Below, piece by piece: positions 53,022-63,107 of a stretch of DNA of 64,000 nt. The notes beneath the pieces were generated by a model. That model was not told the DNA's origin. It did not search any database and saw only the letters and a program-made list of their open reading frames with translations. The DNA is from Nocardioides sp. zg-1308 (GTDB lineage Bacteria; Actinomycetota; Actinomycetes; Propionibacteriales; Nocardioidaceae). The stretch's first letter is position 1. Each line of letters begins with the position of its first letter. Location of the stretch: positions 496,001 to 560,000 of the forward strand of contig NZ_JABJQY010000004.1 in NCBI RefSeq assembly GCF_013155375.1, written 5' to 3'. The translations under genes and the position numbers were made by a program.

Positions 53022-54788
53022 ATGGCACTCCCCATCGAGGACTACGCCCTCATCGGTGACAACGGCACCGCAGCGCTGGTCGGCACGGACGGCTCGATCG
53101 ACTGGCTGTGCCTGCCGCGGTTCGACTCCCCCGCCTGCTTCGCCGCGCTGCTGGGCACCGAGGAGCACGGCCGCTGGCTCCTCGCGCCGGCCGACGAGGT
53201 GGTCGCCTGCAGCCGCAGGTACGTCGACGGGACTGCGCTGCTCGAGACCACCTTCGCGACCGCGGACGGCGAGGTGGTGCTGCTCGACCTGATGCCGACC
53301 GGCGACGGCCGCGCGGACGTCGTACGCCGCCTGACGTGCACGCGCGGGACGGTGCGGATCCGCCACGACTGGGTCGTGCGCACCGACTACGGGAAGGTCC
53401 GCCCGTGGGTGAGCCGTGAGCACGCGCACGGCAACGAGGTCGTCGTCGCGGTGGCGGGGCCGGACAAGTTCATCCTGCGGGGCCCGCGCCTGCCCCACGG
53501 TCAGCGCGGCCACCACCGCGACGAGTTCGAGCTGTCCGCCGGCGACGAGATGACCTTCTCGACGACGTGGGTCCGCTCGTGGCGCGACGTCCCCAAGCCC
53601 CTCAGCTTCGACGAGCGCATCCGCGCGACGGCCGCCGAGCAGCAGTCGTGGTCCGAGCGCTCCCCCGGCACCGTGCCGCACGCCGACCTGGTGCGCCGCA
53701 GCCTGCTGACGCTGCTGATGATGACCCACGCCGAGACCGGCGGCATCGTGGCCGCCCCGACGACGTCGCTGCCCGAGGACTTCGGCGGCGAGCGCAACTG
53801 GGACTACCGCTTCTGCTGGCTGCGCGACGCCGCGCTGACGTTGGAGTCGCTGCTGGGCGCCGGCTACGTCGACGAGGCGCACCGGTGGCGCGAGTGGTTG
53901 CTGCGTGCCGTCGCCGGCGACCCGGCCGACCTGCAGATCATGTACACCGTCGACGGCGGTCGCGAGCTGCCGGAGCGCGAGCTGCACCACCTGCCCGGCT
54001 ATGCCGGCAGCACACCGGTGCGCATCGGCAACGGAGCGGTCTCGCAGCGCCAGAACGACGTGCTGGGCGAGGTGATGATCGCCCTCGAGCTGGCTCGGCG
54101 GGCGGGCGTGGAGGAGAGCCACAACTCCTGGGCGCTCCAGCGGGCGCTGGTCGACGACCTCGCCGACCACTGGGACGAGCCCGACAACGGACTGTGGGAG
54201 ATCCGGGGACCGCAGCGCCACTTCACCCACTCGCGGGTCATGGTGTGGGTGGCCTTCGACCGTGCGGTCAAGGCGGTCGAGGACCACGGGCTCGACGGCC
54301 CCCTGGAGCGGTGGCGCGAGCTGCGCGACCGGGTGCGCGACGAGGTGCTCGAGAAGGGCTTCGACAGCGCGCGCGGGACCTTCACCCAGCACTACGACAC
54401 CGACGAGGTCGACGCGTCGTTGCTGACCATCCCGCTCGTCGGCTTCCTGCCGGGCGACGACCCGCGGGTGCTCGGGACGATCGACGCGGTGACGACGGAC
54501 CTGATGCACTCCGGCCTGCTGCTGCGCTACCGCACCCAGACCGGCGTCGACGGCCTCTCCGGCGACGAGCACCCGTTCCTGGCGTGCTCGTTCTGGCTGG
54601 TGTCGGCGCTGGCGGCGGCGGGACGGCGCGAGCAGGCCGAGGAACTGATGGACCGGCTGTGCGACCTGGCCAACGACGTCGGCCTGCTCTCGGAGGAGTA
54701 CGACCCCGACCGCCGCCGGATGGCGGGCAACTTCCCGCAGGCCTTCAGCCACCTCGCGCTCGTGCAGGCGGCGCTCGCCCTCGGGTGA
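53022..54788 (+). CDS. Glycoside hydrolase family 15 protein (glucoamylase/trehalase type)
   Basis: A 588-aa GH15 enzyme. The N-terminal beta-sandwich (about 1-250, LPIEDYALIGDNGTAALVGTDGSIDWLCLPRFDS) is typical of cytosolic GH15 relatives. The catalytic (alpha/alpha)6 barrel starts near 255 with LPEDFGGERNWDYRFCWLRDAALTLESLL, and a C-terminal Glu (LLSEEYDP near 560) is the general base. In mycobacteria this type acts on trehalose, so trehalase is a reasonable alternative to glucoamylase. No signal peptide. Confidence 0.92.
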   Translation: MALPIEDYALIGDNGTAALVGTDGSIDWLCLPRFDSPACFAALLGTEEHGRWLLAPADEVVACSRRYVDGTALLETTFATADGEVVLLDLMPTGDGRADVVRRLTCTRGTVRIRHDWVVRTDYGKVRPWVSREHAHGNEVVVAVAGPDKFILRGPRLPHGQRGHHRDEFELSAGDEMTFSTTWVRSWRDVPKPLSFDERIRATAAEQQSWSERSPGTVPHADLVRRSLLTLLMMTHAETGGIVAAPTTSLPEDFGGERNWDYRFCWLRDAALTLESLLGAGYVDEAHRWREWLLRAVAGDPADLQIMYTVDGGRELPERELHHLPGYAGSTPVRIGNGAVSQRQNDVLGEVMIALELARRAGVEESHNSWALQRALVDDLADHWDEPDNGLWEIRGPQRHFTHSRVMVWVAFDRAVKAVEDHGLDGPLERWRELRDRVRDEVLEKGFDSARGTFTQHYDTDEVDASLLTIPLVGFLPGDDPRVLGTIDAVTTDLMHSGLLLRYRTQTGVDGLSGDEHPFLACSFWLVSALAAAGRREQAEELMDRLCDLANDVGLLSEEYDPDRRRMAGNFPQAFSHLALVQAALALG

Positions 54789-54798
54789 CGGACGCACC

Positions 54799-54834
54799 GG
54801 AGGCCCGGCCATCGCGGACGATGACCGGGCCTCC
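54799..54834. terminator. Hairpin terminator between GH15 and nucleotidase genes
   Basis: GGAGGCCCGG (54799-54808) pairs with CCGGGCCTCC (54825-54834), and inner bases CATCG/CGATG pair almost continuously around a 4-nt loop. It lies 10 nt after the GH15 stop and 26 nt after the nucleotidase stop, so it can serve both directions. Confidence 0.7.
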
Positions 54835-54860
54835 GGGTTCGTGCTGGGTCGATCAGTGCG

Positions 54861-57194
54861 TCACTTGCGGCGCACCTTGATCTTCACGACGGCCGTCTTG
54901 GTGCGCACCTTGTTGCTGCCGGCGTACTTCACGACGACGCGCTTGGTGCCGGTCTTGGCGAAGCGGTCGAGCTTGACCGTCGCCTTGCCGTTCTTGAGCT
55001 TGACGGTGTACTTCTTGCCGCCGACCTTGACCACGAGCTTGCCGGTCACGGCCTTGATGCCCAGGGCCGAGGCCTTGATCTTCAGGCGAGCGCGGGTCTT
55101 GCCCTTGACGATGCGACCGGGCTTGGTGCGGGCCTTGAGCTCCGCCTTGGCCTTGCGGATGTCGACCGGGAGGGTGAACGTGGTGCCGGTGGTGGGACCG
55201 GTGAAGGTCAGCAGCTGCTTGCCCTTGCGCACCTTGCCCTTGAGGGAGATCGACACGGCGGCCTTGCCGGTCTCGTCGTCCTGGGCCGTCGTCGACACGG
55301 TGTTGTCGACGGGGACCGAGGACACCGACGCGTTGCCGACCTTGACCGCGAGGGAGGCGTCCTTGGGGTCGGCCGCGGTGCTCATGGCGAGGGACGACAG
55401 GTTCAGCTTGAGGTCCTGACCGAGGCGGTAGAAGCGCGGGGCGCCGGCGGGCCAGCTGACGCCGACCTGGCGCTGGTCGGCCTTGACCGGCAGCGGGGTC
55501 GTGGCGGCCTTCGCGGCCATGTAGTCGACCATGGCCTGCAGGTCGGACTTGCCGGTGTCGCGCTTGGCGGTGGCGGCGTTGAACCCGCGGAAGTTGTCAC
55601 CGCCGCCGGCGAGGAACGAGTTGGCGGTCACGGAGTACTGGGTGCCCGACTCGATCGCCTTGCCGTTGAGCCACATGCCGGTGACCCGGTTGCCCTCGGG
55701 GCGGCTGGGGTCGTAGGTGGCGAAGAAGCCCTCTGAGGTGCCGAGGCGCAGGAAGGCACGGGTGGGCACGACGCCCTTGTCGTCGCGCTGCCACTGCTGC
55801 TCGAGCACAGTCTTGATCTGCGCGCCGGTCATCTTCATGTTGACCAGGGTGTTGGCGAAGGGCTGCACGACGGCGGCCTGCTTGTAGGTCACGTCCGCCG
55901 GGCCGGCGATGTCCTGGCGGAGGCCGCCGGGGTTCATGAACGCGATCTGCGCGGCGCCGGCCTCGGCGGTCGAGGTGGCCCAGCGGTGGACCTCGGCGAC
56001 GAGGTTGCCGAGGGTGGACTCGCCACCGCGGTTCTCGGTGGTGCCGTCGGCGAGCTTGGCGCGGTTGAACGCGCCGCCGACCTTGCCGAGCACGCGGGCG
56101 CCGAGCACGTTGGCCTGGGCCTCCGCCTTGGAGACGATCTCCTGGACCGCGGCCTTGGTGGCGAGGGCGCCGGCGTCAGCCACCGTCACGGTGTTGGCGC
56201 GGACGATGTCGCCGCTCTTGAGGACGACCGTGTCGGCGACCGGGTCGACCGTGAAGACGAGGCGGTTGAGGTTCGTGCCGTACTGGCCGGCCGAGACGAC
56301 CGGGCGGCCGTTGATCACGTGGTTGTAGGCCAGGTGGGTGTGGCCGGAGATGATCGCGCTGACGTCGCCGTCCACGCCGTTGACGATCCGGCCGAAGGCG
56401 TTGTCGTTGCTGCGCGCCGACGCCTCGGTGGTGTCGGGAGCACCCTCGTGCACGAGGAGCACGACGATGTCGGCGCCCTGGGCCTTGAGCCGGTCAGCGG
56501 CGGCGTTGGTCTCGGCGATGATGCTGCTGATCTTGAGGTCGGCGATGCCGGACGGGCTCACCAGCGAGGGCAGGTCCTCGGTGACGCCGCCGATGAAGCC
56601 CATCTTCACGCCGCCGGCCGTGGTGGTCCACGTGCCGCCGTCGGAGGTGTCGTTGGCATCGGGGGTGCGCGCGGTGATGTCGGGCAGGGCGTAGGAGTCG
56701 TCCGACTTCTTGCGCACGTTGGCCGCGATGTACTGCCACGCGGCGCCGCCCTCGGCGTTGCTGGTGGCGTCGTAGGGACCCATCACGCGGTTGACGAGGT
56801 CGCCGTAGCCGGCGTCGAACTCGTGGTTGCCGGCGGCGGACACGTCGAGCCCCGCGGCGTTGAGCGAGTCGATGGTCGGCTTGTCGCGCTGGATGAAGGA
56901 CTCGAAGGTCGAGGCGCCGATGAGGTCGCCGCCGGCAGCGAAGACGGTGGGACCTGCGAAACCGGCCTCGAGCTGCTTGACGGCACCGGCGAACTGCGCG
57001 GCGCCGGCCTCCTGCGCACCGCTGCTCGTGTTGGGGAGGAGGCGGCCGTGGAAGTCGTTGGTGCCGAGGATCTGGATGTCGACGGGTGCGGCGTGCGCCG
57101 GCGCGGCCAGGCCGACGACGGCGAGCGGAGCTACGAGGAGCCCCGTCAGGGAGGTCGTCAGAGCGAGTCTGCGACCGGTTCGTGATGCTGACAC
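54861..57194 (-). CDS. Secreted 5'-nucleotidase / metallophosphatase
   Basis: A 777-aa exported enzyme. Signal peptide about 1-36 (RRLALTTSLTGLLVAPLAVVGLAAPAHA). The metallophosphatase domain (about 38-290) shows ILGTNDFHGR, GGDLIGAS, GNHEFDAG and SGHTHLAYNH, the full metal set. The 5'-nucleotidase C-terminal domain (about 330-560) follows (FMNPGGLRQDIAG, YSVTANSFLAGGGDNF). The last 190 residues are Ig-like and strongly basic (VVKVGGKKYTVKLKNGKA), probably wall-associated. It releases phosphate from extracellular nucleotides and is likely phosphate-controlled, though no Pho box was recognised. Confidence 0.93.
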   Translation of the reverse strand: MSASRTGRRLALTTSLTGLLVAPLAVVGLAAPAHAAPVDIQILGTNDFHGRLLPNTSSGAQEAGAAQFAGAVKQLEAGFAGPTVFAAGGDLIGASTFESFIQRDKPTIDSLNAAGLDVSAAGNHEFDAGYGDLVNRVMGPYDATSNAEGGAAWQYIAANVRKKSDDSYALPDITARTPDANDTSDGGTWTTTAGGVKMGFIGGVTEDLPSLVSPSGIADLKISSIIAETNAAADRLKAQGADIVVLLVHEGAPDTTEASARSNDNAFGRIVNGVDGDVSAIISGHTHLAYNHVINGRPVVSAGQYGTNLNRLVFTVDPVADTVVLKSGDIVRANTVTVADAGALATKAAVQEIVSKAEAQANVLGARVLGKVGGAFNRAKLADGTTENRGGESTLGNLVAEVHRWATSTAEAGAAQIAFMNPGGLRQDIAGPADVTYKQAAVVQPFANTLVNMKMTGAQIKTVLEQQWQRDDKGVVPTRAFLRLGTSEGFFATYDPSRPEGNRVTGMWLNGKAIESGTQYSVTANSFLAGGGDNFRGFNAATAKRDTGKSDLQAMVDYMAAKAATTPLPVKADQRQVGVSWPAGAPRFYRLGQDLKLNLSSLAMSTAADPKDASLAVKVGNASVSSVPVDNTVSTTAQDDETGKAAVSISLKGKVRKGKQLLTFTGPTTGTTFTLPVDIRKAKAELKARTKPGRIVKGKTRARLKIKASALGIKAVTGKLVVKVGGKKYTVKLKNGKATVKLDRFAKTGTKRVVVKYAGSNKVRTKTAVVKIKVRRK

Positions 57195-57287
57195 GAGTGG
57201 GCCTTTCGGGTGGAAGTGCGTGTGAGTCGGGTCACCATAACCCGACCGTCGGACAGTGGTGCGGCTCCCTGCGGGCAGGGGGTGTGC

Positions 57288-57328
57288 CGAGTGGCCCGGC
57301 CGTCCTGGCTGGACGGCCGGGCCACTCG
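57288..57328 (-). terminator. Terminator of the secreted nuclease gene
   Basis: A perfect 18-bp stem (57288-57305 with 57311-57328) around the 5-nt loop tggct. It is 12 nt downstream of the nuclease stop at 57341 and ends transcription before the nucleotidase start. Confidence 0.8.
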
Positions 57329-57340
57329 TGCGGGTCCGGC

Positions 57341-60300
57341 TCAGCGGCGCTTCACCTTCACGGTGACGCGGGTGCCCGCCCCCTCGGTGGTCGCGTCGCC
57401 GGAGTAGGAGACCTTCGCCTTGTAGGTGCCCGGCTTCTTGAAGGCCTTCAGCGTGATGACGGCGCGGCCCTTCTTCAGGGTCGCCCGGTAGGTCTTGCCA
57501 CCGACCTTGACGCTCACCTTGCCGGTCGGCGTGAAGCCCTGGGCGGACACGGTGATCTTGACCGTGGCCTTCTTGCCGACCTTGACCTTCTTCGGCGTGA
57601 CCTTCGCCCCGAGAGTGGGGTCGGCCTTGCTCACCGCGACTGTGACCGAGCCGGTGGACGGCTTGTGCCCTGCGTCGCCCGAGTAGGCGAGCGCGAGCGT
57701 GTGCGTCCCGACCGGCAGCGACTTCGCGGCCAGCGTGACCGTGCCCTGGCCCGACGCCAGCGTGGCGGAGCCCACGACCGTGGCGCCCTTGGCGACCGTC
57801 ACGGTGCCGGTGGCGGTCGCCGGGGCGACCTTCACCGTCACGGAGCCGGTCTTGCCGTAGACCACCGTGCCGGCGGAGCCGGTGACGGACGTGTCCGCCA
57901 CGACCGGCGGTGCCGTGGGCGCCGTCTTCCTGAAGCCCAGGATGACCGGGTCGTGGTCGGAGGACCGGTACGGGCCCGCGGCGTGGAAGTCGGTCGCGTG
58001 GTAGTTCCAGCGGCTGTACTCCAGCGCCAGCGACTCCCCGCCGTTGATGTTCCAGATGTCCGTGCCCGTCGACCGCTTGAGCGCCGCGTCGTTCACGAGG
58101 ATGTGGTCCAGCGAGCCGGACAGCCCCGAGAACGAGTAGGAGAACTCGCCGTTGTCGAAGTGCTGCTCGACGTTGGTGAAGCCGGCGTCGTAGAGGATCC
58201 GCAGCGGGTCCTCCATGGCGTAGGAGTTGTAGTCGCCGCCCATGACGACCGACTGCACGCCGGTCTCGGCCTGGAGGCCGGTGACCCAGTCGCGCAGCGC
58301 CGTGGCCTGCAGCTTGCGCGAGCCGTTGGACGCGCCCTGACCGTCGCCGGTGTCGGTGTCGCCCGGGTTGGGACCGGCCGAGCCCTTGGACTTGAAGTGG
58401 TTGACGACGAACAGGAACGGGTCGCCGCCGGCGTCGCTGCGGAACACCTGGCCGACCGGCTCACGTGCGTTGTCGAACGCCTCGCCGGCGTCGCTCAGGG
58501 TGCCGAGCGCACGCGACTCGCCGATGCGGTCCACGCTGGCCGGCTTGTAGATGATCGCGTTGGTGATGACGTCCATGCCGTCGGCCGGGAGCTCGGTCGA
58601 GGACGGGTTCGCCGCCCACGTGCCGGCGCTCGCCTCGGCGTTGAGCGCGGCGACGAGGCTGTTGGTGGCCTCGTCGGGCGTCTCGCCGAGCTGCTTGGAG
58701 TTCTCGATCTCCATGAGCCCGACGACGTCGGCGTCGAGGGCGTTGATCGCCGAGACGATCTTCGACTGCTGGCGCTGGAAGTCCTGCGGGTCCCAGGCAC
58801 CGCGCTGGTCGCAGCCGCCGTTGACGGTGTTGCCGTCGTCGTCGCGGTCGCGGAACGGCGTGCACCCGCCGTCGCCGATGTTGTCGTCGTTGGCGTCGCC
58901 GAGGGTCGTGAAGTAGTTCAGCACGTTGAACGAGGCGATCTTGAGGTCAGCGGTGCCGACCTCGTTGATGAGGGCCTCGTCCGGCGCCGCCGTACGGGTG
59001 TTCTCGAACGTCGCCGGCGAGCCGGCGTTGGTCGGGCCGACCACCGTGGTGAGGGGCTGGAACCGGTAGGTCGGGGCGCTCGGCGAGCCGCCCTCCGTGA
59101 AGATGACATCGGCGACGAACGTGGCGCGCGCGCCCACCCGGATGGGCTTGGTGGTCGAGACGTACGGCGGGGTCTGGTCGCCGTTGAGCAGGCAGCCGGT
59201 CGGCCGCGGTGCGCAGTCGGTGGCGTTGCCCGTCAGGAGGAAGTTGGTCGAGGAGCCGTCGTCGAGGACGACGCCGCGAGCCAGGTTGTCCGCCTCGGTG
59301 GCGCTGGAGGCGGCCGGGCCGGGCAGCTCCACCTCGGTGCGTTGGATCAGCGGCTTGGTGCCCTGGGCGAGCCCGACCTCACCGAAGTTGTTGGTGGAGA
59401 AGGTGTTGGTGACGGTGAAGTCGCCGGTCGGGCGGTAGCGCATGCCCTCCAGCGACTCCTTCTGCGCCGCGGCGCGCGGCCAGGTGGCGGTGGTGGTCGT
59501 CACGACGGCCGCCGGGTTCTGGCCGACGAGCGGCGTGATGTCGGCCGCCGCTGCTTCGATCTGCGTGGCGCCGGCGAACTCGGTGACGTTGCCGGTCACC
59601 TCGACGTAGTCGCCGGGGAACCCGTCGATCGAGCCACTCGGCTGGCGCACGAAGACGCCGTCGGAGGCGGTGTGCGCGGCCAGGTCGATGTTGGCCGCCC
59701 CGGAGCCGGGGGTCTGGATGTAGAACCCGCGGAAGCCACCGCTCGGGTAGGTCGCGGTGACGATGCCTCGGGTGATGACCTTCTGGCCGACCAGCGGCGA
59801 GACCGCACCGGTGCCCTGCACGGCAGAGATCGGGATGAGCGTCGGCGCCGCCGTGACGGTGAAGGTGAAGGTCACGTCATCGGTCGCCGCGGTCGGCGTG
59901 GCCGAGTCGGTGGCCGTCGCCGTGACGGTGTAGGTGCCGGGCGCCGTCGGCGTCCCGGAGACCGCGCCGTTGCCGGCGACGGTGACTCCGGCCGGGAGGC
60001 CGGTCGCGGACCAGGTGTAGGGCGAGGTGCCACCGGTGGCCGTCAGGGTGAACGGCGCGATCGGCACGTCGGCCTGACCCGACTTGTTGCCGGGCTGGGC
60101 GACGGTGAGCGGCCCGGCGACGGACGTCGTCGTGGGGCTGGGCGTCGCGGCGGTCGCGAAGTCGGCGGCGTTCGAGTCGGTGTCCTGGACGACCGTGCCG
60201 GCGGTCTTGCGCGAGATCGACGTGGCGTTCGTGGTCGCGGGCGCCGAGTTGCGGGTGGCCGGCGCGACGACCTCACCCTCGTAGCTGGTCGTCGTCGTCC

Positions 60301-60814
60301 CCCAGCCCACGAAGTCGACGACGCTGGCGTTGGAGATCGTGCCCGTGCCGGCGTCGAGGGGTGCGGTGCCGTTGACCAGGTAGACCTGACCGCCGGTGCC
60401 CGACAGGTTGAGGTTCGTGCCCGTGGTCTGCGCGTCCGGGATGACGGGGAGCGGCTTGTCCGTCACGGTGGCGCCGGGCGCCGCCTGGACCAGGAAGTAG
60501 CCACCCGGCTGGATCGTCTTGTTCGGCAGCGAGAAGACGTTGGACGTCCCCGGCGCACCCGTGCCCGCGGCCGAGCGGTACTGGAGGCTCAGCCCGTTCA
60601 CCGAGATCGCGGACGTGCTCGGGTTGTGGAGCTCGATGAAGTCGTTGGTGAAGACGGCGCCGGTGTTGCCGCCGCCGCCGTAGACCTCGTTGATGACGAG
60701 GCCGGTGCCGGCGGGGTTGGCCGATGCTGCAAGGGGGGTGAGTCCGGCCGCCAAGAGGGCCAGGCCCGCTCCTGCCGCGATGTGGCGCGGCGAGGGGAGC
60801 GCAGGTGTGCGCAT
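57341..60814 (-). CDS. ExeM/NucH-family extracellular nuclease
   Basis: A 1157-aa exported multidomain nuclease. Signal peptide 1-33 (AGAGLALLAAGLTPLAASA). A lamin-tail domain follows (about 35-180, LVINEVYGGGGNTGAVFTNDFIELHN), then an Ig/cadherin-like domain (TGGTSPYTWSATGLPAGV), an OB-fold region (VEVTGNVTEF), and an endonuclease/exonuclease/phosphatase domain (about 610-950) with GLMEIENSKQLG, GGDYNSYAMEDPL, SLDHILVND and SSDHDPVIL. Two Ig-like repeats end the protein. It degrades extracellular DNA. ATG 60814 is preferred (SD ggag 6 nt upstream; starts the signal peptide). Confidence 0.92.
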   Translation of the reverse strand: MRTPALPSPRHIAAGAGLALLAAGLTPLAASANPAGTGLVINEVYGGGGNTGAVFTNDFIELHNPSTSAISVNGLSLQYRSAAGTGAPGTSNVFSLPNKTIQPGGYFLVQAAPGATVTDKPLPVIPDAQTTGTNLNLSGTGGQVYLVNGTAPLDAGTGTISNASVVDFVGWGTTTTSYEGEVVAPATRNSAPATTNATSISRKTAGTVVQDTDSNAADFATAATPSPTTTSVAGPLTVAQPGNKSGQADVPIAPFTLTATGGTSPYTWSATGLPAGVTVAGNGAVSGTPTAPGTYTVTATATDSATPTAATDDVTFTFTVTAAPTLIPISAVQGTGAVSPLVGQKVITRGIVTATYPSGGFRGFYIQTPGSGAANIDLAAHTASDGVFVRQPSGSIDGFPGDYVEVTGNVTEFAGATQIEAAAADITPLVGQNPAAVVTTTTATWPRAAAQKESLEGMRYRPTGDFTVTNTFSTNNFGEVGLAQGTKPLIQRTEVELPGPAASSATEADNLARGVVLDDGSSTNFLLTGNATDCAPRPTGCLLNGDQTPPYVSTTKPIRVGARATFVADVIFTEGGSPSAPTYRFQPLTTVVGPTNAGSPATFENTRTAAPDEALINEVGTADLKIASFNVLNYFTTLGDANDDNIGDGGCTPFRDRDDDGNTVNGGCDQRGAWDPQDFQRQQSKIVSAINALDADVVGLMEIENSKQLGETPDEATNSLVAALNAEASAGTWAANPSSTELPADGMDVITNAIIYKPASVDRIGESRALGTLSDAGEAFDNAREPVGQVFRSDAGGDPFLFVVNHFKSKGSAGPNPGDTDTGDGQGASNGSRKLQATALRDWVTGLQAETGVQSVVMGGDYNSYAMEDPLRILYDAGFTNVEQHFDNGEFSYSFSGLSGSLDHILVNDAALKRSTGTDIWNINGGESLALEYSRWNYHATDFHAAGPYRSSDHDPVILGFRKTAPTAPPVVADTSVTGSAGTVVYGKTGSVTVKVAPATATGTVTVAKGATVVGSATLASGQGTVTLAAKSLPVGTHTLALAYSGDAGHKPSTGSVTVAVSKADPTLGAKVTPKKVKVGKKATVKITVSAQGFTPTGKVSVKVGGKTYRATLKKGRAVITLKAFKKPGTYKAKVSYSGDATTEGAGTRVTVKVKRR

Positions 60815-60954
60815 GTGTGCTCCGGGGTGTTCGGGTGGATGTGACCGACGCATCTTCACCCAGCGGGACCCCGAAAAGGGAGGCGCGGCACGACCTTTTC
60901 CTGCCAGTGTTGCCAAAAGTTCAGGCGGCCGTTTGTGGACGTGTGACCTACGTC

Positions 60955-61593
60955 TCAGACGGGCGCGGCGTTCCGTTGCTTGCGCACCTCACGGACGAAC
61001 TCCCAGCCCGACCACATCGTCATCGCGACGGCGCCGGCCAGCAGGACCTGGCTGACGTAGAACAGCACCTCGCCCAGGGGACCCGGCCAGAAGTCGAAGG
61101 CACCGCCGTGCGCGTCACCGTGGGGCAGGGGCCAGATCAGCCCGGACAGGGCGACGGCCTGGAGGACGGTCTTGACCTTGCCGCTCCACGCGGCCGGGAT
61201 GACGACCTGCTTGAGGACGGAGAGCCGGAGCAGCGTCACGCCCCACTCGCGCAGCAGCACGATGACCGTCACCCACCACCAGACGTCGCCGACGACCGAC
61301 AGGCCGATGAAGGCCATGCCGGTGATGGCCTTGTCGGCGATGGGGTCGGCGATCTTGCCGAAGTCGGTGACCAGGTCGTGCTTGCGGGCGAGGTCTCCGT
61401 CGATCTTGTCCGTGATCATCGCGACGGCGAACAGCGCGAACGCCACCCACCGCCACAGCGGGTCGTCGCCGCCGTCGTGCAGGAGCGCCCAGCCGAAGAA
61501 CGGGACCATCACGATGCGCAGGGTGGTCAGCACGTTGGCGATGTTGAAGTTCGACACCTGGCGCTGCTCGGCGTGCGTCGGGTCCGTGCTCAT
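60955..61593 (-). CDS. pgsA: CDP-diacylglycerol-glycerol-3-phosphate phosphatidyltransferase
   Basis: A 212-aa membrane enzyme of the CDP-alcohol phosphotransferase family. The catalytic motif is [26 protein letters not shown] (about 62-87), the exact D-x2-D-G-x2-A-R-x8-G-x3-D-x3-D. It makes phosphatidylglycerol-phosphate. ATG 61593 overlaps the rimO stop by 4 nt. A 122-bp gap of AT-richer DNA follows its stop before the nuclease gene, with no clear hairpin. Confidence 0.95.
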   Translation of the reverse strand: MSTDPTHAEQRQVSNFNIANVLTTLRIVMVPFFGWALLHDGGDDPLWRWVAFALFAVAMITDKIDGDLARKHDLVTDFGKIADPIADKAITGMAFIGLSVVGDVWWWVTVIVLLREWGVTLLRLSVLKQVVIPAAWSGKVKTVLQAVALSGLIWPLPHGDAHGGAFDFWPGPLGEVLFYVSQVLLAGAVAMTMWSGWEFVREVRKQRNAAPV

Positions 61594-63107
61594 CGGGCCG
61601 CTCCGTCCACGCGCGCGACGAGGTCGACCCCGTCGGTGCCGGTGACCGTGGCGCTCAGCAGGTGGCCGACCTGCGCGTCGGCGGCGCCCAGCAGGAGCGT
61701 CGTACCGTCGACCTCGGGGCCCTGGTGGGCCGCGCGGCCCTCGACGACGCCGTCCTCGACGGATTCCACGAGCACCACGACCTCCTCGCCGACGCGCTCC
61801 TCGGCCCGCTGGGCGTTGAGCTCCTCGACGAGGGCGGTGACGTGCTCGGTGCGGGCACGGATCTCGTCCTCGTCGAGCTTGAGGTGGTCGGCGAAGCCCG
61901 CCGCCTCGGTGCCGTCCTCGTCGGAGTAGCCGAAGACGCCGGTGACGTCCATCCGCGCCGCCTCGAGGAAGTCGCAGAGCACCTGCAGCTCGTCCTCGGT
62001 CTCGCCGGGGAACCCGACGATGACGTTTGACCGTACGCCGGCCAGCGGGGCCAGCGTGCGCACCCGGTCGAGCAGCCCGAGGAAGCTCTCGGGGTCGCCG
62101 AAGCGGCGCATCCGGCGCAGCACCGTGGCGCTGGCGTGCTGGAAGGACAGGTCGAAGTACGGCACGACGCCGGGCGTCGAGGCGATCGCCTCGATGAGGC
62201 CGGGGCGGGTCTCGGCCGGTTGCAGGTAGGACACGCGGACGCGCTTGACGCCGTCGATGCCAGACAGCTCGGGCAGCAGGGTCTCCAGCAGCCTCAGGTC
62301 GCCGAGGTCCTTGCCGTAGGAGGTCGAGTTCTCGCTGACGAGGAAGAGCTCCTTGACGCCCTGCGTCGCGAGCCAGCGCGCCTCGGCGACCACGTCGCTC
62401 GGGCGGCGGCTGACGAAGGACCCACGGAAGCTCGGGATCGCGCAGAAGGTGCAGCGACGGTCGCAGCCGCTGGCGAGCTTGAGCGGCGCCATCGGGCCCG
62501 CGTCGAGCCGACGGCGTACGGCGCGGGGTCCCGTCGCCGGCGCGCCCGCGCCGATGTCGGTGAGGTCGCCCGGCTCGGCGACGAGCGTGGCGGCGGGGGT
62601 GCTGGCGTCCTGGTGGCCGGGCACCGAGATCCCGGAGGCGTCACGGTCCACCGGCGAGATGGGCAGCAGCCGCCGACGGTCCGAGGGCGTGTGGGGGTGG
62701 TGGGTCTCCCCCGCGACGATGGCGCGGAGCTTGGACGCGATGTCGGGGTAGTCGTCGAAGCCGAGGACGGCGTCGGCCTCGGGCAGCGACGCCGCGAGGT
62801 CCTTGCCGTACCTCTCGGCCAGGCAGCCCACGGCGACGACGGCCTGCGCACGCCCGCCGTTGCCGGCCGACTCCTTGAGGTCCGCGGCCTCGAGCAGCGT
62901 GTCGACGGAGTCCTTCTTGGCGGCCTCGACGAAGCCGCACGTGTTGACCAGGACGGTGTCCGCGTCCTCGGGATCCTCGACCAACACGAACCCGCCCGCC
63001 TCGAGGCGTCCGGCGAGCTCCTCCGAGTCCACCTCGTTGCGGGCGCAGCCCAGCGTGACCACCGCGACGTTCAGCGGGGTGGGGGGCAGCTCGGTGTCAG
63101 TCGTCAT
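61590..63107 (-). CDS. rimO: Ribosomal protein uS12 methylthiotransferase
   Basis: A 505-aa radical-SAM enzyme that methylthiolates Asp of ribosomal protein S12. N-terminal cluster Cys in [12 protein letters not shown] (about 20), [12 protein letters not shown] (55) and [11 protein letters not shown] (about 92); radical-SAM C-x3-C-x2-C in [15 protein letters not shown] (about 213); C-terminal TRAM domain. A 55-residue insertion (about 137-195, [14 protein letters not shown]... to RAVRRRLD) distinguishes actinobacterial RimO. It leads into pgsA with a 4-nt overlap. Confidence 0.96.
   Translation of the reverse strand: MTTDTELPPTPLNVAVVTLGCARNEVDSEELAGRLEAGGFVLVEDPEDADTVLVNTCGFVEAAKKDSVDTLLEAADLKESAGNGGRAQAVVAVGCLAERYGKDLAASLPEADAVLGFDDYPDIASKLRAIVAGETHHPHTPSDRRRLLPISPVDRDASGISVPGHQDASTPAATLVAEPGDLTDIGAGAPATGPRAVRRRLDAGPMAPLKLASGCDRRCTFCAIPSFRGSFVSRRPSDVVAEARWLATQGVKELFLVSENSTSYGKDLGDLRLLETLLPELSGIDGVKRVRVSYLQPAETRPGLIEAIASTPGVVPYFDLSFQHASATVLRRMRRFGDPESFLGLLDRVRTLAPLAGVRSNVIVGFPGETEDELQVLCDFLEAARMDVTGVFGYSDEDGTEAAGFADHLKLDEDEIRARTEHVTALVEELNAQRAEERVGEEVVVLVESVEDGVVEGRAAHQGPEVDGTTLLLGAADAQVGHLLSATVTGTDGVDLVARVDGAAR

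Noticed and set aside
57086-60844. Long open frame on the plus strand opposite the nuclease gene
   Set aside because: Arg/Gly/Val-rich and without domains; the minus strand encodes a signal peptide and full nuclease motifs in this place.
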